Source: Armatimonadota bacterium (GTDB taxonomy: Bacteria; Armatimonadota; Fimbriimonadia; Fimbriimonadales; Fimbriimonadaceae). From it: a DNA stretch of 64,000 nucleotides. Each line of letters begins with the position of its first letter. The stretch's first letter is position 1. Below, in pieces: positions 24,383-31,781 of the stretch. The stretch is taken from positions 186,001 to 250,000 of the forward strand of contig JAFLBD010000003.1 in the NCBI GenBank assembly GCA_017303935.1. Direction: 5' to 3'. Under the pieces are notes generated by a model. The model saw only the letters and a list, made by a program, of their open reading frames with translations. It made no database searches and was not told the DNA's origin. The position numbers and the translations under genes were made by a program.

Positions 24383-25519
24383 TTACTTATCCTTCCTTTC
24401 AGCAAAGACCCACTTTGCGCCTTCTTCGGCTTCGGGCACACCGCTCTTGATCGCAAACTCCACGGCTTTCTTCATGCGCTCCACCACTTGCGGTGGGAAG
24501 TCATCATCGCTTGCTTCAGTCGCATGCTTTCCTTCAGCCATGTATTGCTTGGCTTCGTCCTTGGTCATGTGTCCCAGGCTGACTAGTCGGGCCTTAGCAA
24601 TCGCGATCGGATCACGGCTCCGGCCCTTTTCAATCTCTTCCTTGCTTCGGTACTTGTCAGCTCGATCATCGTCGTGATCGCCGTGACCGTAGCTTCGGAA
24701 TGTCTTACATTCGATGATGCTCGGACCGTTGCCAGCTCGGGCGTACTCTACGGCTTGCATCACCTTGTCGTAAACATCAAAAACGTCTTGACCGTCAGCG
24801 ATCAAGCCAGGAATGCCGTACCCATCAGCGCGGCGAGCAAAATCAGGGAGCGAATATTCCAGGTGTGTCGGAGTTCCATAAGCCCACTGGTTGTTTTCGA
24901 TGATTGTGATCACCGGGAGCTTGTGGACAGCGGCAAAATTGATCGCTTCATGGAACACGCCTTGGGCGGTCGAGCCTTCACCGTTATAAGTCAAGACGAC
25001 GGCATCGCCACCGTTGAGCCGGTCGGCGTACACAACGCCTGCCGCCGCTGGAATCGTGCCAGCCAGCATCGACGTGCTGTGAATAATGTGCTTAGCCTTT
25101 GATCCAATGTGCGACCAGTTATCGCGCGCACGCCCTGGAGAATCAACGCGGCACCAAACCTGCGAGCAAACTTCTTCGATGCTCATGCCCATGCGGTTTG
25201 GATCATCCTTGCCAAACCGGAAATCCTTCAAGAAGAACGCAGGCATATCGCGGTGGATCGGGCTGATCCAGTCGGTGGAACGCAATCCAAACACCGAACC
25301 AACAAGAATCGCTTCCTGGTTGTGGCTGGAATACAAGGTGCCTGTCAGTCGACCACGTCGCTTTTCTTTGACCAGCCGGACATCAAAATATCGGGCCAAA
25401 TAAAGCTGCATGAGCATCTCAATATGCTCATCTTTGGTCAGTTTGGTACTGGGCAACGCGCCAGCCCCAATGTCATTGGCCGTCTGGCCATTTGATTTTG
25501 TAGTGGGTGAACTCGCCAA
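24383..25519 (-). CDS. pdhA: 2-oxo acid dehydrogenase E1 component, alpha subunit (PdhA-type)
   Basis: 378 residues. The ThDP/Mg motif GEGSTAQGVFHEAINFAA...IIENNQWAYGTP is complete, and HSTSMLAGTIPAAAGV and the phosphorylation-loop-like YGHGDHDDD are conserved. The start appears to be TTG at 25519 with GGAG 7 nt upstream; the next ATG lies too far in. E1 alpha and beta (pdhA-pdhB order) are separated by 5 nt and form one operon. It decarboxylates a 2-oxo acid and passes the acyl group to E2. Confidence 0.92.
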   Translation of the reverse strand: MASSPTTKSNGQTANDIGAGALPSTKLTKDEHIEMLMQLYLARYFDVRLVKEKRRGRLTGTLYSSHNQEAILVGSVFGLRSTDWISPIHRDMPAFFLKDFRFGKDDPNRMGMSIEEVCSQVWCRVDSPGRARDNWSHIGSKAKHIIHSTSMLAGTIPAAAGVVYADRLNGGDAVVLTYNGEGSTAQGVFHEAINFAAVHKLPVITIIENNQWAYGTPTHLEYSLPDFARRADGYGIPGLIADGQDVFDVYDKVMQAVEYARAGNGPSIIECKTFRSYGHGDHDDDRADKYRSKEEIEKGRSRDPIAIAKARLVSLGHMTKDEAKQYMAEGKHATEASDDDFPPQVVERMKKAVEFAIKSGVPEAEEGAKWVFAERKDK

Positions 25520-25618
25520 AACACTGCTCCGGGCCCCCCGTCCTGGCGGGCGCCACTAGGGTTCATTCTACCTAAAGGCTAACTTAAATCTTCGGCCTGT
25601 CACGCTCAAAAATGAAGC

Positions 25619-25649
25619 GGCGAGCCATCTCAAAATGAGATAGCTCGCC
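25619..25649 (-). terminator. Rho-independent terminator behind the LolA-like/thioredoxin gene
   Basis: Stem GGCGAGC-ATCTCA paired with TGAGAT-GCTCGCC around a short AT loop. A T-rich stretch follows on the minus strand. Confidence 0.7.
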
Positions 25650-25671
25650 GAAGTTGATCAACTCGTCTCGA

Positions 25672-26661
25672 TTACTTACCGAGAGCTTTGTCCATTTCGC
25701 CCACAAAGCGATCAGCTGGCATGTAGCCCACCACTTCGTGAATCTTCTGACCAGAGGTGTTCAAGAACAGAATGGTTGGGAAGCCTTCGACTTCAAAGCC
25801 GTAGGTCTTGCCTGGATCCTTTTCTGGATTGATCTTGAGAAGAACGAAGCTTCGAGCCTTGTTCTTGAAGATCTCGGTGGTGTAGACCTCTTCGTCCAAC
25901 ATGTGGCAGTAGTGGCACCAGTCAGTGTAGAAGTCGAGCAGAATCGGTCGATTGGTTCGCTTAGCTTCTGCCATCGCTTCGTCATAGTTCTCGAACCACT
26001 TGGTCGACATCAAATCAGCTTCGCTGATTTCCTTCGCGCCCGCCGGAGGAGTAAAGGTGAACTTGCTTGCCGCAGGTCGAGCCAACACGAGCTCGGTAAA
26101 GTCTGCGATCATGGTCTCGCCGGTTCCAGTTGCCTTGCCAATTTCGATTTGTCGTGCAACACCGTCGGTCGATGCGATAGCGATAGTCGCCTTCATCCCG
26201 CTACCGTAGTTGCCGGTAACAGGAGTCAACATCACACCCTTCTTGTTGATCGGAGTTCCAACCTTCAAGCCAGAAAGTCCGCTCAGTGCATTCGCATTGA
26301 AGAACGAGCGCAACGGCATCATCGCATCCGAACCAAGAACCTTTGCCATCGATTCAGCATTCACAGGGCTCTTGTAGTAAACATTTTGCGACTTCAACAA
26401 GGTGTAAACCGATGTTCCATCAGAGATCACCAATTGAGTTGGAGAGTCGATCCGAAGCAAATTTGGCTTAGCAAAATCGACCATGGTTTGTAGTCGACCA
26501 GCCGCAGAAGAAACGGTAATGATCTTGGTGCTCAGACCATCTGCTTTGGCGAGGGCAGCGGAGTGGCCATTGACCAGCTCTGCAGCTCCAGGGGCAGCCA
26601 TAAATGCGGCGCAAGCCATCACAGCAGCGACGCTTGAAATAAATAGGGCAATTTTTCTCAT
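25672..26661 (-). CDS. Exported LolA-like / thioredoxin fusion protein
   Basis: 329 residues from the ATG at 26661. A signal peptide (residues 1-27, MRKIALFISS...AAPGAAE) is followed by a beta-rich region (~30-205) with the shape of LolA/DUF2092-type lipid-binding periplasmic domains (MVDFAKPNLLRIDSPTQLVISDG), and then a thioredoxin fold (~225-329) with active site C249-H-Y-C252 and conserved FPTILFLN. Thioredoxin-like CHYC sites occur in periplasmic reductases. It probably reduces or protects envelope proteins. The LolA-like assignment is from sequence style only. Confidence 0.78.
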   Translation of the reverse strand: MRKIALFISSVAAVMACAAFMAAPGAAELVNGHSAALAKADGLSTKIITVSSAAGRLQTMVDFAKPNLLRIDSPTQLVISDGTSVYTLLKSQNVYYKSPVNAESMAKVLGSDAMMPLRSFFNANALSGLSGLKVGTPINKKGVMLTPVTGNYGSGMKATIAIASTDGVARQIEIGKATGTGETMIADFTELVLARPAASKFTFTPPAGAKEISEADLMSTKWFENYDEAMAEAKRTNRPILLDFYTDWCHYCHMLDEEVYTTEIFKNKARSFVLLKINPEKDPGKTYGFEVEGFPTILFLNTSGQKIHEVVGYMPADRFVGEMDKALGK

Positions 26662-26761
26662 GACAAACTCTTCCCAGCGAGGGCTGGTTCTAACTCCATT
26701 ATAACGATAGACGCAAGAATTGCGTGAAGAATTACACGATTTTCGGATACCCTTGCTCGTG

Positions 26762-28045
26762 ATGAAGTGGCAATTGGGCCTAATCCTGTTCGTCTTCGCG
26801 TTTTTCGGCATCTGGACGGCAAACGTGACTCCCTACCGGACAGCAGGAATTCTAAGATTCCAGCGAGATGCTGCAGGCAACCATGCCCAGATTCCCGACA
26901 TAGGCGCACCAGATGAACGTCAGCACGCCAACTACATCGCCTATCTTTTGAAGGAGCGCAAGTTCCCAGTGCTCGTGCCAGGCTCGGCCGACCTCGGCGA
27001 GATGTACCAGGCACATCAGCCGCCTCTCTATTACATACTCGCATCCACCCTGGGCGATCCGACCACACCAGATGGCGCAAAGACGCGCTATATCAACGTT
27101 CTAATCGGACTGGCTACACTCGTCGCTCTATTTCGCATTGGCAAGATTTGTACTTCAAGTGAATCCGTTGGATTCGCTGTCGCCGCGATGGGGTTACTGC
27201 CCGGTTTCCTCGTTCTCCACGCGGCGGTATCCAATGATCCACTCGTGATCTGCCTCAGTGCTTGGAGCGTAGTTTTCTTGCTGCTCGGAGTTGTGAATGG
27301 CTGGACTTTCAGGATCGCCGTTGCGGCAGGAGTGTGCGCGGGCTTAGCAATGCTCACAAAGTCCTCCGCGGTCGCACTTGCTCCCACGACCCTCGCCGCG
27401 ATCATCGTCTCGATCCGGAATCAAAACAAGCCAGACATCAAGGCTCTTGCGGGCCTCATCGCTGTTCCGATCTTGATCGCACTTCCTTGGCTCATGCGCA
27501 ATCAATCGCTTTATGGTGATCCGCTCGCACTCAAGGCATTCACGGAAGCCTTCACGGGAAGTCCGAAGGCAGAAATGTTCATCCAGGCTTTTGGCGCGCC
27601 AACCTATTGGACCGATTACGTGGCGTGGTGGACCTATCGCAGCTTCATCGCAGCATATGGCTACATGGACATCTTCTTGGATTCAAACACCTACCGCATC
27701 TTCGGAGCAGTCATCGTGGTGTTCCTGCTTGGCCACATCCTGAAATCACGGACAAGCCCAGACGACCGAGCGGCGCAAGGCGCGCCAGCCGTACTTTGGA
27801 CACTTTTCACCATCGTAGTCCTTCAATTTTTGATGTTCAACAGGACCTATTTCCAGGGCCAAGCACGGTACTTAATGCCGGCTGCACCCGCGATTTTCTT
27901 CGCGTTCGGACTGGGGCTGGTGTATTTGTTCAAGTCCAAAAAGGAGCTTGCATTCTTGATCCCATTGGCACTCTTCGGCGGGCTCCATTTCTGGCTGCTG
28001 TCCAGCTACCTCCCCCAACAGTTTGCGATGCGCATTTTGCCTTGA
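26762..28045 (+). CDS. GT-C type membrane glycosyltransferase (GT39/ArnT-like)
   Basis: 427 residues from the ATG at 26762, with about ten hydrophobic helices. The first periplasmic loop carries A-P-D-E-R-Q-H-A-N-Y, an acidic motif as in GT-C enzymes that use polyprenyl-phosphate sugars, and then a long loop with DEMYQAHQPPLYY-like residues (GEMYQAHQPPLYY), which is typical of GT39-like proteins. It would transfer a sugar to protein or glycan in the periplasm. The donor and acceptor are unknown. The small gene behind starts 39 nt later. Confidence 0.78.
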   Translation: MKWQLGLILFVFAFFGIWTANVTPYRTAGILRFQRDAAGNHAQIPDIGAPDERQHANYIAYLLKERKFPVLVPGSADLGEMYQAHQPPLYYILASTLGDPTTPDGAKTRYINVLIGLATLVALFRIGKICTSSESVGFAVAAMGLLPGFLVLHAAVSNDPLVICLSAWSVVFLLLGVVNGWTFRIAVAAGVCAGLAMLTKSSAVALAPTTLAAIIVSIRNQNKPDIKALAGLIAVPILIALPWLMRNQSLYGDPLALKAFTEAFTGSPKAEMFIQAFGAPTYWTDYVAWWTYRSFIAAYGYMDIFLDSNTYRIFGAVIVVFLLGHILKSRTSPDDRAAQGAPAVLWTLFTIVVLQFLMFNRTYFQGQARYLMPAAPAIFFAFGLGLVYLFKSKKELAFLIPLALFGGLHFWLLSSYLPQQFAMRILP

Positions 28046-28084
28046 CCGATTGACGCACGACCGCAAAGCCACCTCAAGGGTCGT

Positions 28085-28441
28085 ATGTTTTGGAACAGCT
28101 TTATTCGCGTTCTCCGATCCATCGGACAAGACCTCGAAGACCCCGCAAACTGGCGCGTCAGCCTAAACGGCAAGCGCGGGCTGGCCTCTCTCAACAAAAT
28201 TCAACTCGCAGACGGAAAAGTCCAGTTCGAAGTACAACGCTCGAACGAACAAACCGTTGTGTCGATCTCTCCAACTACCGAAGGATACGCGGTCAAAATC
28301 GGCGACCAGCCAGTGCCAAAGGCCAAGGTCATTTTCTCGCTCAAGCACCAGATATTGCGACCATTGATCCTCGTGATCGAAGTCCGAAATGCCCAAACGC
28401 CAACGAGCGAGATTAGCAATTACCGGTTCGAAACGCCATAA
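28085..28441 (+). CDS. Hypothetical small protein
   Basis: 118 residues, start with AAGGG ahead of the ATG. Soluble, mainly beta, without signal peptide or recognised motif. It lies between the glycosyltransferase gene and an ECF sigma gene. Confidence 0.6.
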   Translation: MFWNSFIRVLRSIGQDLEDPANWRVSLNGKRGLASLNKIQLADGKVQFEVQRSNEQTVVSISPTTEGYAVKIGDQPVPKAKVIFSLKHQILRPLILVIEVRNAQTPTSEISNYRFETP

Positions 28442-28482
28442 ACCGTTACCATTTCGCGTGAAATAGCGTCAAGATAGGTGTG

Positions 28483-29043
28483 ATGTCCTCGGTCTACGAG
28501 AATGTCCACGGTAGCGAGTTTGACGATGATTTGCGTCTGATTGATCGCTTTGTGGCAGGCGATGAAGACGCGTTCACGGTGCTGTATCAGCGCTACTATG
28601 ATCGCGTGTTCTCCATTGCGCTCGGCGTCCTGTTGCGCCACGATGAGGCATCCGACGCCGCGCAAGAGATTTTCACATTGGTCTATCGAAAGCTCGACAA
28701 GTTCGACCGCCGAAGCCGGTTCAGCACTTGGCTCTATCGAATCGCCGTCAACCGCAGCATCCAGCACCAACGCACGATGAAGTACCAAAAACTCACCGTG
28801 CAGTTGGATGAGGCGGCCGAGCGCGTCGAGTCAGAACCCGCAGCTGCCATGGACCCGGCGGTTGAGCAGGCGATGAATTCCCTCCCCCCCGATGACCGCG
28901 CGATGATCACGCTCTATTATTGGGATGATCTCAGCCTTCAGGAAATCGCCGAGAGCATGGATTGCAGCCCAAATGCCGCCAAAACGAGGCTTTTCCGCGC
29001 GAGAGAGCGTTTCAAAAAACTGTACGAGGAGGCAAACCGTTAA
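28483..29043 (+). CDS. ECF-subfamily RNA polymerase sigma factor
   Basis: 186 residues. Region 2 (residues ~20-90: EDAFTVLYQRYYDRVFSIALG, DAAQEIFTLVYRKLDKFD, FSTWLYRIAVN) and region 4 (~130-182: PPDDRAMITLYYWDDLSLQEIAESMDCSPNAAKTRLFRARERFKK) are complete. ATG at 28483. It is followed after 2 nt by a membrane protein that carries a signal-receiving C-terminal domain, as an anti-sigma/sigma pair often is. Confidence 0.93.
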   Translation: MSSVYENVHGSEFDDDLRLIDRFVAGDEDAFTVLYQRYYDRVFSIALGVLLRHDEASDAAQEIFTLVYRKLDKFDRRSRFSTWLYRIAVNRSIQHQRTMKYQKLTVQLDEAAERVESEPAAAMDPAVEQAMNSLPPDDRAMITLYYWDDLSLQEIAESMDCSPNAAKTRLFRARERFKKLYEEANR

Positions 29044-29045
29044 CC

Positions 29046-29849
29046 ATGGACCGCTCATTTGACGAGTTGATGTGGCTTTTGGCGGAAGAAAACGATGACG
29101 CCGCGATCGAGGCATTCATCAAGCGCTACCCGGCCCATCGGGCAGAAGTGATTCGGCGCGTGAACATGGTTCGCGGACTCAAAGGTAACCGACCAGTGAA
29201 AGAAGCGTCCGCACCAATTCCAGCTTTCCAAGTGAAAGAAGGAGTGCCCGATATCTCCACAAACTCCCATCGCGGTCGCTGGGTTTGGGGAGTTGCCATC
29301 GCCGTGCCGCTCCTCGCAGTCGCTAGTTATTTCCAGTTCCGGTCTCCAGACCAACCCAACGTTCCTGTTGTCACGACGAATGTGCCGACGGTCAGCGCTG
29401 AAACTCCAAACATCCGCGACAATCCAGGTTACGATCCGTATGCGAACGTCGTGCCCAAAACGCCAAACGATACTCCTCGGCAGATCGCTTACTACGACAA
29501 GGTCGTATCGCTGAGTGGAAGCAATCAGTCGCTGCTCTTGCTCTTTTCCGAAATCACTCGTCAGACGGGTTTGCACATCGAAATCGGACCAGGATTCCAA
29601 GATCGCCCCGTGGACTTCGTGGCTTCTGGCCTCACGGCGATCTCAGCCCTGAAGCAGCTCGGTAAACAGGGCAACTTTACCGTTTTCGAACAAGACCCTC
29701 AAAGCGTGCTAATCATCCCGGCTGTAGATCCTAACGCGCAACCAGCCACTCCAATGCCTGCTTTTGATGTCGAGGCGGATCCTTCGGAGCTCCCACCACC
29801 AGATACTAGCGAAGGCACACTGCCAAAAATTTCTTCCGAATCCGAATAG
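29046..29849 (+). CDS. Membrane protein with anti-sigma-like N-terminus and secretin/TonB short (STN)-like C-terminus
   Basis: 267 residues from the ATG at 29046. Residues 1-75 are acidic and helical and are expected to be cytoplasmic. One hydrophobic helix (~78-97, WGVAIAVPLLAVASYF) is followed by a Pro/Thr-rich linker and a ~60-residue C-terminal domain with LLLLFSEITRQTGLHIEIGP...DFVASGLTAISALKQLGKQGNFTVFEQ, very close to the STN domain used by secretins and FecA-like receptors. The coupling to the sigma gene (2-nt gap) suggests a regulator of the sigma factor, but the N-terminus has no recognised anti-sigma zinc motif. Confidence 0.72.
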   Translation: MDRSFDELMWLLAEENDDAAIEAFIKRYPAHRAEVIRRVNMVRGLKGNRPVKEASAPIPAFQVKEGVPDISTNSHRGRWVWGVAIAVPLLAVASYFQFRSPDQPNVPVVTTNVPTVSAETPNIRDNPGYDPYANVVPKTPNDTPRQIAYYDKVVSLSGSNQSLLLLFSEITRQTGLHIEIGPGFQDRPVDFVASGLTAISALKQLGKQGNFTVFEQDPQSVLIIPAVDPNAQPATPMPAFDVEADPSELPPPDTSEGTLPKISSESE

Positions 29850-29890
29850 GTTTTGAGTTTCGTCCTAATTCCTATGAACTCGAGGAATCT

Positions 29891-30352
29891 ATGAGCGATA
29901 TTAAACGTGCTTCGGACCTGATCGAAATCAACATGCAACAAGCGGCGATGGCTGGCGGTGGAGCTGTTCTCTGCCTCCTGATCGGAGTGCCGATGGTGGC
30001 ATACCAAAGTTCGCTAATGATCTTGGGCTGGCTTTTGATAGGATTTGCCACTATCGCTATCGTTTTTGCAATCATCAAAATGGTCGCGAGCAAGAGTATT
30101 CCGGTCGAGCGGGTGCAATGCCCTTATTGTCAACAGCTCAATGCACTCACGGGCAAACCGACCTCAGAATTCACTTGCATGCATTGCTTGCGGCTCGTAC
30201 CGTTTGAGAACGGCCTGATGCTCCCGGTGTACAAGGTCAACTGCGAAAGTTGCCAAAAGCAGAACTTCTTCAGCAAGAAGACGATCAAGCTCATTTGCGA
30301 AGACTGCGGCAAAGAGATCAATCTAGATTCGATCCGAAATCTTGTACAGTAA
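29891..30352 (+). CDS. Two-helix membrane protein with double zinc ribbon
   Basis: 153 residues. Two hydrophobic helices (residues ~19-40 and ~42-65) are followed by zinc-ribbon-like Cys pairs: CPYC...CMHC and CESC...CEDC, eight cysteines in all. It probably faces the cytoplasm with its zinc domain. Function unknown. SD GAGG 5 nt ahead of the ATG. Confidence 0.72.
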   Translation: MSDIKRASDLIEINMQQAAMAGGGAVLCLLIGVPMVAYQSSLMILGWLLIGFATIAIVFAIIKMVASKSIPVERVQCPYCQQLNALTGKPTSEFTCMHCLRLVPFENGLMLPVYKVNCESCQKQNFFSKKTIKLICEDCGKEINLDSIRNLVQ

Positions 30353-30367
30353 TCGAAATCCAAAATG

Positions 30368-30401
30368 ACGGCGCGGTGCTTGTTCGCACCGCGCCGTTTT
30401 T
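30368..30401. terminator. Rho-independent terminator (both directions)
   Basis: 12-bp stem ACGGCGCGGTGC / GCACCGCGCCGT (30368-30379, 30386-30397) with a 6-nt loop, followed by TTTTT on the plus strand. It ends the zinc-ribbon gene and is placed tail to tail with the minus-strand TlpA-like gene. Confidence 0.9.
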
Positions 30402-30421
30402 GTATGTTTCCGAACTAGAAG

Positions 30422-31675
30422 TTATTTAATCTCAGCAAGCAGCGGATCAATCATCTTGATCTTTTGCTCGAGAGTGACTCCAGATGGGTGCAGACCAGAG
30501 AATCGCAGAACGCCCTTGCTGTCTACGATCGCCATGTGCGGAATTCCGTCCACGCCGTAGTCTGGGTTAAACACGTCTTGCTTGGAAACGGCAACGTTCC
30601 AGGTGATATTTTGCCGCTGAATATACGCAGGGTACATACCGATTTCGGTATCTGGCTTACCCTTGGTGTCTTCTCGCTTTCCGTTTTCGGTGAAGCTGCC
30701 TTGAATGCTAGTCACACCCAAGATCACCAAATTCTTGCCCTTGTAGTGCTCTTGCAGCTCTCTAATGTGTGGCATGGATGCGATGCATGGACCGCACCAA
30801 GTAGCCCAGAAGTCGAGAACAACAACCTTGCCCTTGAGGTCGCTCAGCGAAGAAACGCCTGGGAGAGTCGACCACATGAAGTCAATGTTCGGAGCCGGGT
30901 GGTTCAGCAACTTGCCCATGCCCGATGGAGATTCCATCTTCTGCTTGGATCGCTTAAGGACAGAAAGAGTCCGGGCATCAGTGCCGCCCTTCTCAGCGCT
31001 TGCCAAAGTGGTGACGATCGAATCATGGAAGCTCTTCCAGATTTCGTCGAACTTCGGATTGCCTGCGTTTTCTTTCTGCCAGCTCATCCAGATTTCAGAA
31101 AGCATGGCGCCAGACTGTGGAGCAACCCCATCCTTGATGAGTTCGCCGAACTTGATCATGGACTTGTCATCAACGATTCCGCCTCGATCTGCCGCATAGT
31201 ACATGCCGACGACGAACGGATAGCCCGTCATATCCTTGATTGCTGTCGAAGCATAGCCATGCTTGAGCACATCGCCCAGAGAGTTCTTGGCATCCTTCGC
31301 GCTTGGAGCCTTGCCTTCGCGCGGTTCCAGAATGTTGTATCGGAACTTCAATGTAGCCGAGCTAAAGCCAGCCGCATCCTTGGTCACCGCGAATCGCTTG
31401 ACCTGCGCGCCGAGACCTTCAAATCCTGCCTTTGACTCCGCCATCGGCGAGTTCACAAAGGACATGGCTTCGTCGAGCGAGAGCGTCGAATAGTCGATCT
31501 GAGCCGCAAACTTATCGGCCGCACCATAGTAAGTCGCTTCGGTGAGGTTCTTTGCAGCTTGCAGCGATTGAACTTCCTTGTTGAACGCATTCATCGCGTC
31601 GGAGGCAGACATGCCAGCCGCAAGGAGGGACGCGAGCAACACACCCGCCCCAGCAGAATTGAGAAGGATTCCCAT
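30422..31675 (-). CDS. TlpA/ResA-like thioredoxin protein with long helical N-terminal domain
   Basis: 417 residues. A leader of ~24 residues, then ~230 residues of helical sequence without known motif, then a C-terminal thioredoxin fold (~260-417) with active site W-C-G-P-C at 293-297, LDFWATWCGPCIASMP, and the redoxin GIPHMAIVD cis-Pro loop. This layout (helical domain plus TlpA) is common in Planctomycetes and Armatimonadota. It probably acts as a disulfide reductase outside the cytoplasm. Confidence 0.82.
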   Translation of the reverse strand: MGILLNSAGAGVLLASLLAAGMSASDAMNAFNKEVQSLQAAKNLTEATYYGAADKFAAQIDYSTLSLDEAMSFVNSPMAESKAGFEGLGAQVKRFAVTKDAAGFSSATLKFRYNILEPREGKAPSAKDAKNSLGDVLKHGYASTAIKDMTGYPFVVGMYYAADRGGIVDDKSMIKFGELIKDGVAPQSGAMLSEIWMSWQKENAGNPKFDEIWKSFHDSIVTTLASAEKGGTDARTLSVLKRSKQKMESPSGMGKLLNHPAPNIDFMWSTLPGVSSLSDLKGKVVVLDFWATWCGPCIASMPHIRELQEHYKGKNLVILGVTSIQGSFTENGKREDTKGKPDTEIGMYPAYIQRQNITWNVAVSKQDVFNPDYGVDGIPHMAIVDSKGVLRFSGLHPSGVTLEQKIKMIDPLLAEIK

Positions 31676-31722
31676 ACTTCTAACTATATTGCAAAATTGC
31701 GTGGATTGGTTCCGATTCGCAT

Positions 31723-31757
31723 AAAAAATCCCCGGTTCAAAAATGAACCGGGGATTT
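31723..31757 (-). terminator. Rho-independent terminator of the pyrophosphatase gene
   Basis: Perfect 14-bp stem AAATCCCCGGTTCA / TGAACCGGGGATTT (31726-31739, 31744-31757), four-A loop, and an A run (31723-31728) that gives a U tract on the minus-strand transcript. Confidence 0.92.
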
Positions 31758-31781
31758 GATCTTTCAGTGATCGAAGTTAGC

